From: Ryuthela nishihirai
Lineage: Eukaryota; Arthropoda; Arachnida; Araneae; Heptathelidae
Assembly (NCBI GenBank): GCA_038380435.1
Contig: JAWZYU010000008.1
Location: 74,476,020 to 74,540,019, forward strand
Length of the DNA stretch: 64,000 nt
Direction: 5' to 3'
Shown here piece by piece: positions 44,401-54,848 of this stretch. The notes beneath the pieces are model-generated. The model saw nothing but the letters and a program-made list of their open reading frames with translations. It ran no database searches and was not told where the DNA came from. The stretch's first letter is position 1, and each line of letters starts with the position of its first letter. Made by a program: the position numbers and the translations under genes.

Positions 44401-46377
44401 TTATATGGCAAATCTCTTTATTATATGGTAGATCTTTTTTTTTATATGTTTGATATGGTTCTGAGTGGCAATCTAATTGAATGGTTTTACTCCTTTTTTA
44501 TATGGCAAATCTCTTTATTATATGGTAGATCTTTTTTTTTTATATGTTTGATATGGTTCTGACTGGCAATCTAATTGAATGGTTTTACTCCTTTTTTATA
44601 TGGCAAATCTCTTTATTATATGGTAGATCTTTTTTTATGTTTGATATGGTTCTGAGTGGCAATCTAATTGAATGGTTTTACTCCTTTTTTATATGGCAAA
44701 TCTCTTTATTATATGGTAGATCTTTTTTTATATGTTTGATATGGTTCTGAGTGGCAATCTAATTGAATGGTTTTACTCCTTTTTTATATGGCAAATCTTT
44801 TTATTATATGGTAGATCTTTTTTTTTTATATGTTTGATATGGTTCTGAGTGGCAATCTAATTGAATGGTTTTGCTCCTTTGTTATATGGCAAATCTCTTT
44901 ATTATATGGTAGATCTTTTTTTATGTTTGATATGGTTCTGAGTGGCAATCTAATTGAATGGTTTTACTCCTTTTTTATATGGCAAATCTCTTTTTTATAT
45001 GGTAGATCTTTTTTTTATGTTTGATATGGTTCTGAGGGGCAATCTAATTGATTGGTTTTACTCCTTTTTTATATGGCAAATCTCTTTATTATATGGTAGA
45101 TCTTTTTTTTTATATGTTTGATATGGTTCTGAGTGGCAATCTAATTGAATGGTTTTACTCCATTTTTATATGGCAAATCTCTTTATTATATGGTAGATCT
45201 TTTTTTTTATATGTTTGATATGGTTCTGAGTGGCAATCTAATTGAATGGTTTTACTCCTTTTTTATATGGCAAATCTCTTTATTATATGGTAGATCTTTT
45301 TTTTTTTATATGTTTGATATGGTTCTGAGTGGCAATCTAATTGAATGGTTTTACTCGTTTTTTATATGGCAAATCTCTTTATTATATGGTAGATCTTTTT
45401 TTTTATATGTTTGATATGGTTCTGAGTGGCAATCCAATTGAATGGTTTTACTCCTTTTTTATATGGCAAATCTCTTTATTATATGATAAATCTTTTTTTT
45501 TATATGTTTGATATGGTTCTGAGTGGCAATCTAATTGAATGGTTTTACTCCTTTTTTATATGGCAAATCTCTTTATTATATGGTAGATCTTTTTTTTATA
45601 TGTTTGATATGGTTCTGAGTGGCAATCTAATTGAATGGTTTTACTCCTTTTTTATATGGCAAATCTCTTTTTTATATGGTAGATCTTTTTTTTTTTTTTT
45701 ATATATATATGTTTGATATGGTTCTGAGTGGCAATCTAATTGAATGGTTTTACTCCTTTTTTATATGGTAAATCTCTTTATTATATGGTAGATCTTTTTT
45801 TTTATATGTTTGATATGGTTCTGAGTGGCAATCTAATTGAATGGTTTTACTCCTTTTTTATATGGCAAATCTCTTTATTATATGGTAGATCTTTTTTTTA
45901 TATGTTTGATATGGTTCTGAGTGGCAATCTAATTGAATGGTTTTACTCCTTTTTTATATGGCAAATCTCTTTATTATATGGTAGATCTTTTTTTTTATAT
46001 GTTTGATATGGTTCTGAGTCGCAATCTAATTGAATGGTTTTACTCCTTTTTTACATGGCAAATCTCTTTATTATATGGTAGATCTTTTTTTATGTTTGAT
46101 ATGGTTCTGAGTGGCAATCTAATTGAATGGTTTTACTCCTTTTTTTATATGGCAAATCTCTTTATTATATGGTAGATCTTTTTTTTTATATGTTTGATAT
46201 GGTTCTGAGTGGCAATCTAATTGAATGGTTTTACTCCTTTTTTATATGGAAAATCTCTTTATTATATGGTAGTTTTTTTTTGTTTTTTTTTATATGTTTG
46301 ATATGGTTTTGAGTGGCAATCTAATTGAATGGTTTTACTCCTTTTTTATATGGCAAATCTCTTTTTTATATGGTAGA

Positions 46378-46413
<36 letters not shown>

Positions 46414-48612
46414 TATATATATATATGTTTGATATGGTTCTGAGTGGCAATCTAATTGAATGGTTTTACTCCTTTTTTATATGGTAAATCTCTTTATTAT
46501 ATGGTAGATCTTTTTTTTTATATGTTTGATATGGTTCTGAGTGGCAATCTAATTGAATGGTTTTACTCCTTTTTTATATGGCAAATCTCTTTATTATATG
46601 GTAGATCTTTTTTTATATGTTTGATATGGTTCTGAGTGGCAATCTAATTGAATGGTTTTACTCCTTTTTTATATGGCAAATCTTTTTATTATATGGTAGA
46701 TCTTTTTTTTTATATGTTTGATATGGTTCTGAGTGGCAATCTAATTGAATGGTTTTGCTCCTTTTTTATATGGCAAATCTCTTTATTATATGGTAGATCT
46801 TTTTTTATGTTTGATATGGTTCTGAGTGGCAATCTAATTGAATGGTTTTACTCCTTTTTTATATGGCAAATCTCTTTTTTATATGGTAGATCTTTTTTTT
46901 ATGTTTGATATGGTTCTGAGGGGCAATCTAATTGATTGGTTTTACTCCTTTTTTATATGGCAAATCTCTTTATTATATGGTAGATCTTTTTTTTTATATG
47001 TTTGATATGGTTCTGAGTGGCAATATAATTGAATGGTTTTACTCCTTTTTTATATGGCAAATCTCTTTTTTATATGGTAGATCTTTTTTTATGTTTGATA
47101 TGGTTCTGAGTGGCAATCTAATTGAATGGTTTTACTCCTTTTTTATATGGCAAATCTCTTTATTATATGGTAGATTTTTTTTATGTTTGATATGGTTCTG
47201 AGTGGAATCTAATTGAATGGTTTTACTCCTTTTTTATATGGCAAATCTCTTTATTATATGGTAGATCTTTTTTTATGTTTGATATGGTTCTGAGTGGCAA
47301 TCTAATTGAATGGTTTTACTCCTTTTTTATATGGCAAATCTCTTTATTATGTGGTAGATCTTTTTTTATGTTTGATATGGTTCTGAGTGGCAATCTAATT
47401 GAACGGTTTTACTCCTTTTTTATATGGCAAATCTCTTTTTTATATGGTAGATCTTTTTTTTTTTTTTTTTTATGTTTGATATGGTTCTGAGTGGCAATCT
47501 AATTGAATGGTTTTACTCCTTTTTTATATGGCAAATCTCTTTATTATATGGTAGATTTTTTTTATGTTTGATATGGTTCTGAGTGGAATCTAATTGAATG
47601 GTTTTACTCCTTTTTTATATGGCAAATCTCTTTATTATATGGTAGATCTTTTTTATGTTTGATATGGTTCTGAGTGGCAATCTAATTGAATGGTTTTACT
47701 CCTTTTTTATATGGCAAATCTCTTTTTTATATGGTAGATCTTTTTTTTATATGTTTGATATGGTTCTGAGTGGCAATCTAATTGAATGGTTTTACTCCTT
47801 TTTTATATGGCAAATCTCTTTTTTATATGGTAGATCTTTTTTTTATGTTTGATATGGTTCTGAGGGGCAATCTAATTGATTGGTTTTACTCCTTTTTTAT
47901 ATGGCAAATCTCTTTATTATATGGTAGATTTTTTTTATGTTTGATATGGTTCTGAGTGGAATCTAATTGAATGGTTTTACTCCTTTTTTATATGGCAAAT
48001 CTCTTTATTATATGGTAGATCTTTTTTTATGTTTGATATGGTTCTGAGTGGCAATCTAATTGAATGGTTTTACTCCTTTTTTATATGGCAAATCTCTTTA
48101 TTATGTGGTAGATCTTTTTTAATGTTTGATATGGTTCTGAGTGGCAATCTAATTGAACGGTTTTACTCCTTTTTTATATGGCAAATCTCTTTTTTATATG
48201 GTAGATCTTTTTTTTTTTTTTTTTATGTTTGATATGGTTCTGAGTGGCAATCTAATTGAATGGTTTTACTCCTTTTTTATATGGCAAATCTCTTTATTAT
48301 ATGGTAGATTTTTTTTATGTTTGATATGGTTCTGAGTGGAATCTAATTGAATGGTTTTACTCCTTTTTTATATGGCAAATCTCTTTATTATATGGTAGAT
48401 CTTTTTTTATGTTTGATATGGTTCTGAGTGGCAATCTAATTGAATGGTTTTACTCCTTTTTTATATGGCAAATCTCTTTTTTATATGGTAGATCTTTTTT
48501 TTTTATATGTTTGATATGGTTCTGAGTGGCAATCTAATTGAATGGTTTTACTCCTTTTTTATATGGCAAATCTCTTTATTATATGGTAGATCTTTTTTTA
48601 TGTTTGATATGG
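41458..48612 (+). repeat. Tandem array born from LINE RT coding sequence
   Basis: About 74 units of 94-100 bp, each running GAGTGGCAATCTAATTG-AATGGTTTTACTCC to GGTAGATCTTTT and TTTGATATGGTTCT. The first unit continues the RT frame (GLSGNLIEWFYSF). The last runs out into MVLSFPTSFFSSCGVPQGS, the normal next block of the RT, in the same frame. Unit length varies mainly in the T-run and in added TATA steps (up to ~30 T near 46380). Each unit contains two ~22-bp sub-repeats (TTATATGGYARATCTYTTT). Blocks inside the array are themselves duplicated. The array does not encode a protein; 60-119 codon frames are by-products. Confidence 0.95.
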
Positions 48613-49350
48613 TTCTGAGTTTTCCTACAAGTTTTTTTAGTAGCTGTGGGGTACCGCAAGGCTCCAATCTGGGACCGTTGCTATTTATAATTTTCATTAA
48701 TGATCTACCAAGTATACTTTGTTCTTGTTATTGTCTAATGTACACAGATGATGTAAAAAATTTTATAGACGGTTTAACCACAACTGGACTGTTCTGAATG
48801 GACTCCAACTGAATATTTCAAAATGCTCAATTTTTAGCTCTTCTCTTAAAAGGATTTTGTTACCTATGATTACAACGTTAACTCTTGTGCTATTCCGCGG
48901 AATTATTCGTCCGTGATTTAGATATCTTGTTTGACTCGAACTTTAATTTTAATATGCATATTCAGGAAATTGTAAAGAAAGCTAATAGAAATATGCGTAT
49001 TATTGTTAGAAAAACAAAATACTTTACTAAAACGAGGACTATTATTAATTTATTTAATTCATTAGTTCGTTCAAACCTAGAATATGGAAGCTTAATATGA
49101 GATCCTTACTATCGATATAATATTAATAATATTGAAAAATTTCGAAATAAATTATTAACATTGATTTACTACAAGGAGACCGGAATTGATCTTCGAGATT
49201 TCCCTACTGAACGACTTAGAAATATTTATAATGTTTGCTTATTAAGTAATAGAAGAAAAGCATCGTGTCTAATATCTTTTTTTATAAATTGTTAAACAAC
49301 GTGATAGATTATATACCGATCTACTGTTTTTAATGAGCTTTGCGTTAACG
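48613..49350 (+). pseudogene. Jockey-like RT palm and thumb
   Basis: SSCGVPQGSNLGPLLFIIF (block B) and LMYTDDVKNF follow the array; the catalytic YADD box reads YTDD. From 48885 comes RDLDILFDSNFNFNMHI and KANRNMRIIVRKTK, then SLVRSNLEYGSLI, which are standard Jockey-group thumb blocks. Beyond the SINE at 49363 the C-terminus FNLFNLYNNILDLF continues to about 49920. A frameshift lies between 48797 and 48885. Confidence 0.85.
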
Positions 49351-49362
49351 AAGCATCCCAAG

Positions 49363-49726
49363 GGTTGGGTTGTTTTACCTCTGAGCGGGACTTTTTTGCA
49401 CAACCATGGGCTAAATGGCCAAGTCACATGGACCCCGAAGGCTCAGAGAAGGTTGGGGGAGGGGACCCACTGGAACAGCTGTTGTAAGACAGATGGTAGC
49501 CTCCCGTCAAGGCCATCCAGCGTGTTCTTTAACGTGCACAGGGTATGGCTCTCCCGCATACGGGGCCACGGCTTAACGTCCCATCCGACGGACGGCGGTC
49601 TTTTCAAGCCCATCGGTGTCCCCTACTGACCGTGGGCAGGGCGGCGAATTTTACGGAGATAAATCTCAACGCTGACCCAGCTGGGACTCGAGCCTGGCGC
49701 GCTACCGACTGAGCCACCCCCGCCTC
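49363..49726 (-). mobile_element. SINE-A lacking its B box, exact TSD
   Basis: Reverse-strand copy with TSD AAGCATCCCAAG (49351-49362 and 49727-49738). A ~22-bp deletion between two CTCGA/ACGAG words removes the B box and part of the T arm, so this copy cannot be transcribed from its own promoter unless the deletion came later. Confidence 0.93.
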
Positions 49727-50017
49727 AAGCATCCCAAGAGAAATACTCCATTTCTTACAGTTCCATTCCATAATCAAATACATTGGTAAATTTTTCCGTG
49801 GTTAGGTTTTTCAACCTTTTTAATTTGTACAACAATATCCTCGATTTGTTTACAATGTCTTCAAAAAATTTCAAATCAAAATTATATGCTTTTATTTTGT
49901 TTATTATTTTATTTCTCTAATTATCTGTGTTTATGTAAGTGTGTCTTATATGTTGTTTCAAAAGGTGGTATATGTCCTTTTAACTTTTTTTCTAGTCACT
50001 TGTTTATGTATCTTTAT

Positions 50018-50225
50018 CCGTCCCGTGGCCGAGTGGTTAGCGCGCTTGGCTGCTGATCTAAGAGACCTGGGTTCGAGCCCCGGATAAGGCATGGATGTTT
50101 GTGTTGTTTTTCTGCTGAGGTCGTACTATTCTCACAGACCTTCTACTGTGGCACATAAACTGACAGGCTCCTGTCAGACCTCTGTGGCAAGCAGCTGATT
50201 GAGGGGGTATTTATTTTTATTTATA
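50018..50225 (+). mobile_element. SINE-B copy, full length
   Basis: Head CCGTCCCGTGGCCGAGTGG with B box GGTTCGAGCCC, like class II (Ser/Leu type) tRNAs. The body has TTTTTCTGCTGAGGTC, GACAGGCTCCTGTC and GCAGCTGATTGAGG, ending TATTTATTTTTATTT. Flanks TTTATGTAT and TTATATGTAT may be a TSD. Confidence 0.9.
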
Positions 50226-50240
50226 TGTATTAATGTTGAA

Positions 50241-50455
50241 CTGGCCGTCCCGTGGCCGAGTGGTTAGTACGCGTGTCTATTGATCTAAGGGACCTGGGTT
50301 CGAGCCCCGGATTAGGCATGGATGTGTGTGCCGTTTTTCTGCTGAGGTCCTGCCATCCTCTCAGATCTCCTACTGTGGCATATAAACTGACAGGCTCCTG
50401 TCAGACCTCTGTGGCAAGCAGCTGCTTGAGGGAGTATTTATTTATTTTTTTTTAT
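50241..50455 (+). mobile_element. SINE-B copy, full length, TSD
   Basis: Second copy ~15 bp after the first, same orientation, flanked by AATGTTGAA (50232-50240 and 50456-50464). The head has TAGTACGCGTGTC where the previous copy has TAGCGCGCTTGGC, so its anticodon arm no longer pairs well. Confidence 0.92.
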
Positions 50456-50722
50456 AATGTTGAATTATTCTCTTTATATCTGTCCACTGTTATTGGATCA
50501 ATGATCTGCTGTGAGCACATTAAATAAATAAATTAATTAATTAAAAGTTAAATAACAAGTATTGTTCCAAACTATTTAATATAACATCAGTGGTGAAAAT
50601 AAATTTCATTTCTTAAAAACTTTTACTTACGCTTCAAAACAAAACTATGCGAGGAAAATCACGCATAGGCGGTCACTCCACTGAAGTCATCTTACAGAGG
50701 TAATAAAGTTAGGTTCACGGTT

Positions 50723-50888
50723 CAGTCGCTTAAAAGAGTATCCGAACACTATGGTTGACTACAGAATTCAGAAAAAATATCTGGCAACGATTCTTTTTAG
50801 AAATTAGTGATCTGGCAACCTTCGTGCCAGATATTTTTTCTGAATTCTGTAGTCAACCATAGTGTTCGGATACTTTTTTGAGCGACTA
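50723..50888. mobile_element. Palindromic MITE, internally deleted
   Basis: Ends CAGTCGCTTAAAAGAGTATC and, inverted, a GTCGCTCAAAAAAGTATC version; arms are ~60 bp and nearly perfect. Compared with the copy at 51284 the inner right arm is missing: after CTTCGT the sequence jumps straight to GCCAGATATTT. The TA flank is not clean. Confidence 0.85.
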
Positions 50889-51259
50889 TACAATGCACAG
50901 GATTTTCCATTTCTTCCTATATTTTCCGCAAATAGCAAATGATCTCAAAATCTTTAATGTGAAATAAGTATTAAAATACCTGAATACTTTGCAATTCCGC
51001 CGTATTCGCGGATTTTATTTTTATTCAAAAAACAACAACTAAAAAAAAACTGTAATAAGATGCAAGATTGTTGTCTACTGTAATGTTTTAAATTGATTTT
51101 ATTTCTTAAAATTAGAAGCAAATTAAAAAAAAATTCATCACTAAACTTGCATATTTTAAACCCAGATCCCAAATTAAAGCATTTTTTAGAATCACACATA
51201 TATCAGAGATTAATTTTTAAAATGAAGAAATATTTCCATGTTTTATGTTCGTCTGTAAC
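50889..51259. other. No recognised feature
   Basis: AT-rich spacer between two palindromic MITEs. No recognisable coding or repeat. Confidence 0.4.
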
Positions 51260-51283
51260 ATAAACTGGAGGGAGAGCTGTGTA

Positions 51284-51497
51284 CAGTCGCTCGAAAAAGT
51301 ATCCGAACACTATGGTTGATCACAGAATTCAGAAAAAAATATCTGGCAACGATTTTTTTAGAAATTAGTGATCTGGCAACTTCGTGTCACGTGACACGAA
51401 GTTGCCAAATCACTAATTTCTAAAAAAATCGTTGCCAGATATTTTTTTCTGAATTCTGTGATCAACCATAGTGTTCGGATACTTTTTCGAGCGACTG
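51284..51497. mobile_element. Near-perfect 214-bp palindromic MITE
   Basis: Flanked by TA (51282-51283 and 51498-51499), the target of Tc1/mariner elements. The two 107-bp arms are reverse complements with practically no mismatch, meeting at GTGTCACGTGACAC without a loop. The ends read CAGTCGCTCGAAAAAGTATC. The element has no coding. It sits in the LINE 5' region: the other LINE copies run through this site. A single transcript would fold into a hairpin of ~107 bp. Confidence 0.93.
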
Positions 51498-52015
51498 TAC
51501 CAGTCACCAGTGATGATGCACAGAACCGGACAGGTGTAACACCTAATGTCCGACCCCACATTCTCGTGGTGCAGAACGTTAGTACCTTTCAAAAGAGATA
51601 TTCTCTTTTGGAAAAGAACAGAAGAAGAGGGCTGCCAGATCAGGGTGGCCTACTGATCTGATGAAATGTGGCCTTTTTTATGCCCTGCTGGTGAGTGGTC
51701 AATTTCACAGGGTCCTAATGCTGACCAATTTATACCTACTAGACTGCCCTAATTTAAGGCTTTTAGCTAGATTTTGGATCCTGGACTTTCTGCACTGGTG
51801 GACCTCTATTGAGGGAGATTCTGCCGATGTGTATTCTGTTTGCGTGGGGTGCCCCTAAGTGAACAGAAGCACAGGATAATTTATAACAGCTGATCAGAGG
51901 CCATCGCAAGTACCTGAACTCTCACCAGATAGTTGGGCTTTGCCAATCCTAAGCTGGAGTAATGTGTCTCAGGCAGGTCTTATGGCTCTTGAAAAGTTCC
52001 ACTTGAAAATGTGTT

Positions 52016-52400
52016 AGGGGCGGGGTGGCTCAGTCGGTAGCGCGCCAGGCTCGTAATCTGTAGTTCCCAGGTTCGAGTCCCAGCTGGCTCAGCGTTGAGA
52101 TTTATCTCCGCAACATTCCCCGCCCTGCCCACGGTCAGTAGGGGACACCGCTGGGCTTGGAAAGGCCGCCGTCCGTCTGATGGGACGTTAAGCCGTGGCC
52201 CCGTGTGTGGGAGAGCCATACCCTGTGCACGTTAAAGAACACACTGGATGGCCTTGACGGGAGGCTACCATCTGTCTCCCAACAGCTGTTCCAGTGGGTC
52301 CCCTCCCCCAACCTTCTCTGAGCCTTCCGGGTCCATGTGACCTGGCCATTTAGCCCATGGTGTGGAAAAAAGTGCCGCTCAGAGGTAAAACAACCCAACC
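52016..52400 (+). mobile_element. SINE-A, full length, TSD
   Basis: Complete copy between CTTGAAAATGTGTT (52002-52015) and CTTGAAAAGGTGTT (52401-52414), a 14-bp TSD with one difference. Inserted in the 5' region of the RTE-like LINE. Confidence 0.94.
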
Positions 52401-52432
52401 CTTGAAAAGGTGTTGCCTAAGTTCGTACCAGC

Positions 52433-52765
52433 ATGGGTGATTTCAGCATACAGCGGTGGCAGAACAGGTCTTTGCTCCATGCCTGCGATCAGGGGCTGTT
52501 TGATACTGTTGTTCCTACCTTTCTGAATAAACCTAGTTTCTTTAGAAATCCTAATTATTTTCTCTTTGCAAGTACGTGGAACGTGAGGACGTTACATAAG
52601 AATTATTCTCTTGGTATCCTCACGCAGAAATTCCAGCGTTATAACCTAGATATTCTTGGCTTGCAAGAGACCATAAAGACCAGAAAATGTCAGATACTTA
52701 AGAATAACTTTAAATTTCTCTTTTCATTTGCTTCTCAGCTTCAAGCAGTTTCTTTGCACCAGTGA
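52433..52765 (+). pseudogene. LINE endonuclease N-terminus (110 codons)
   Basis: Best-preserved start of the RTE-like ORF in the window: STWNVRTLHKNYS, LTQKFQRYNLDILGLQETI and CQILKNNFKFLF. The Asn of WNVRTL and the Glu of LQET are the first catalytic residues of APE-type endonucleases. The frame fails at about 52765 through a deletion. Confidence 0.8.
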
Positions 52766-52999
52766 TGCTCTTCTAGGATATGACTGCATTACTGAAAGAT
52801 TTTCTACAGCAAAATTTTAAACAAAAAATAAAGAGTTGAATGTAGTCTGTTCTTATGTTCCCGCAGAGGACTCGGATGAGAACGAGAAGGATACCTTTTA
52901 CAGCCAGCTTCAGGATATTTTGAATTCTCTGAAGAAAGGAGATATTTCTTTTGTGCTAGTTCTTTGCACACGGGGCCACAGTTTGATATTCGACAAACG

Positions 53000-53712
53000 G
53001 CAGGGCTCATTCGGTTGGGCGTCAGGTTCGTAATCTGCAGTTCCCAGATTCGAGTCTCACTTGGACCACCATTCAGATTTCTCTGCCCCAAACTCCTCGC
53101 CCTGCCCTCGGTCAGTAGGGACATCACTGGGCTTGGAAAGTCAGTCGTCCGTCGGACGGGACGCGAAGCTGTAGTTACGTGGGAGACCAATATCCTGTGC
53201 ACATAAAAGAACACTCTGCATGGCCTTGACGAGATCCAACCTTCTGCCTTATAACAGCTGTCCAGTGGGTCCCCTCCCCAAACCTTCTCTGAGCCCTTGG
53301 GGTCCTTGTGACCTGGCCATTTAGTCTATTGTGTACACAAAAAGTGCCTGTCAGGGGTGGGTTCGAGTCCCAGCTGGGTCAGCGTTGAGATTTATCTCCG
53401 CAAAATTCCCCGCCCTGCCCACGGTCAGTAGGGGACACCGCTGGGCTTGGAAAGGCCGCCGTTCGTCGGATGGGACGTTAAGCCGTGGCCCCGTGTGCGG
53501 GAGAGCCATACCCTGTGCAAGTTAAAGAACACACTGGATGGCCTTGACGGGAGACTACCGTCTGTCTCCCAACAGCTGTTCCAGTGGGTCCCCTCCCCCA
53601 ACCTTCTCTGAGCCTTCGTGGTCCATGTGACCTGGCCATTTAGCCCATGGTTTGCAAAAAACTGCCGCTCAGAGGTAAAACAACCCAACCTGTCAGGAGT
53701 AAAGCAATCCAA
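53000..53712 (+). mobile_element. Old SINE-A split by a younger one
   Basis: 53000-53358 is a strongly diverged SINE-A with a worn head (CTCATTCGGTTGGGCGTC). Its last bases (AAAGCAATCCAAC) appear only after the younger copy, at 53701-53712. A short reverse-strand SINE-A piece (about 52966-53003, CACACGGGGCCAC) precedes it. Confidence 0.85.
53359..53688 (+). mobile_element. Young SINE-A, 5'-truncated, inside old SINE-A
   Basis: Starts at the B box (GGGTTCGAGTCCCAG). Flanked by CCTGTCAGGGGT (53347-53358) and CCTGTCAGGAGT (53689-53700), which is part of the old copy's tail. Direct evidence for at least two waves of SINE-A activity. Confidence 0.93.
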
Positions 53713-53885
53713 CTTATCCGACGGAAGGTGACCTATCGGGGCCCATCGGTGCCCCGTACTGACCGAGGACAGGGCGGGGAGTTTTGCGGAGATAAATCTC
53801 AGCGCTGGTTCAGGCGGAACTGGAACCTGGAAACTGTAGATTTAGAGTCTGAGGCGCTACGGACTGACCCCCCCCACCGCCCCAA
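53713..53885 (-). mobile_element. SINE-A head fragment, old
   Basis: Reverse-strand 5' half only: GCCCATCGGTG, GGAGATAAATCTCAGCGC, GGAACTGGAACCTGGAA and CTACGGACTGA. Diverged; no TSD seen. Confidence 0.75.
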
Positions 53886-54272
53886 ATCGAAGAAAGTAAT
53901 CGAAGTAACGTAGCGAAGCGTCGTAATAAATGAACAAACAATGCGCGAGTGATGCATGGGATCACGTTCTCAATGGAAGCTGAGCTGATAAAATGAAGTT
54001 CAAGTGTAAAGGTTGATGAGATAAGAGCAAATCAGAAGTCAAGTAAACAAATCTGAAGTCTGTTGATTTCAGAAGTGGTAATCTCTGCACTGTTAGAGCC
54101 AAAGCAAAGACTTCGCATACTCATTCTGTTCGGACTTCATCACTGAGCCACATAGCCATGGAATTACGACACTATTACGTCAACTACATTTTTCTGTTGC
54201 CATTCGGAAAGATAGAAACTTCTCTCGATTTTTGTCCTTTGATAAAATGCTCCCAGGAAGAGTACAATCAAA
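53886..54272. other. Unassigned; end repeats at 55.26 kb
   Basis: 54185-54272 (CTGTTGCCATTCGGAAA, ACTTCTCTCGATTTTTGTC, ACAATCAAAGAG) recurs at 55255-55342 in the same orientation with ~85 percent identity by eye, so this is a dispersed repeat of unknown class. The rest is unassigned. Confidence 0.45.
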
Positions 54273-54657
54273 GAGTTGGGTTGTTTTACCTCTGAGCGGC
54301 ACTTTTTTGCACACCATGGGCTAAATGGCCAGGTCACATGGACCCCGAAGGCTCAGAGAAGGTTGGGGGAGGGGACCCACTGGAACAGCTGTTGGGAGAC
54401 AGATGGTAGCCTCCCGTCAAGGCCATCGAGCGTGTTCTTTAACGTGCTCAGAGTATGGCTCTCCCGCACACGGGGCCACGGCTTAACGTCCCATACGACG
54501 GACGGCGGCCTTTCCAAGCCCATCGGTGTCCTTTACTGACCGTGGGCAGGGCGGGGAATTTTGCGGAGATAAATCTCAACGCTGACCCAGCTGGAACTCG
54601 AACCTGGGAACTACAGATTACGAGCCTGGCGCGCTACCGACTGAGCCACCCCCGTCC
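54273..54657 (-). mobile_element. SINE-A, full length
   Basis: Complete reverse-strand copy with only a few changes. It abuts an older SINE-A fragment on its right (54658), which hides the TSD. Confidence 0.92.
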
Positions 54658-54795
54658 CCAGAGAAGGTTGAGGGAAAGGTACCCACTGGACAGCTGTTGG
54701 GAGATGATGGTAACCTCCCTTCAAGGTCATACAGCGTGTTCTTTAACGTGCACATGGTCAGCGCCACCTAGACATGGTACGGCTCAACGGCACTT
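54658..54795 (-). mobile_element. SINE-A fragment, old
   Basis: Begins CAGAGAAGGTTGAGGG and covers the middle of the family to about GCTCAACGGCACTTAG; diverged from the adjacent young copy. Confidence 0.75.
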
Positions 54796-54848
54796 AGGCC
54801 GCGGCTTTAGTATAGTATTAGTATGATTTATTGAACATAAAAAATATA

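Larger units (their letters stand above)
37715..49925 (+). mobile_element. Jockey-like LINE, dead, with four intrusions
   Basis: Pieces in order: endonuclease N-part (37732-38170), Tc1 (38195-39389), endonuclease middle (39397-39544), SINE-A (39545-39934), endonuclease end and linker (39940-40310), SINE-A (40324-40708), linker and RT start (40713-41457), tandem array (41458-48612), RT palm and thumb (48613-49350), SINE-A (49363-49726), C-terminus (49739-49920). The net LINE is ~2.9 kb. Jockey-group features are VRGLQTK, LTETWL, GVPQGS and SNLEYGSLI. Stops and frameshifts abound. The insertions sit at precise TSDs, so the pieces are from one LINE copy. Confidence 0.85.
51260..52965 (+). mobile_element. 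RTE-like LINE, 5' part only
   Basis: Starts AACTGGAGGGAGAGCTGTG, equivalent to 4930-4960, and follows the family's 5' region (CCGACCCCACATTCTCGTGG, GGTGGCCTACTGATCTG). A palindromic MITE (51284-51497) and a SINE-A (52016-52400) interrupt it. The endonuclease start follows at 52433-52765, then CSYVPAEDSDENEKD and GDISFVLV. It ends at old SINE-A debris near 52966, with the RT missing. Confidence 0.8.

Noticed and set aside
41566..48797. Many 60-119-codon hydrophobic frames (NLIEWFYSFFIWQISLLYGR and similar) as a membrane protein family
   Set aside because: They are frames of the LINE-derived array. Frame changes with T-run length, and no start or stop context is conserved.
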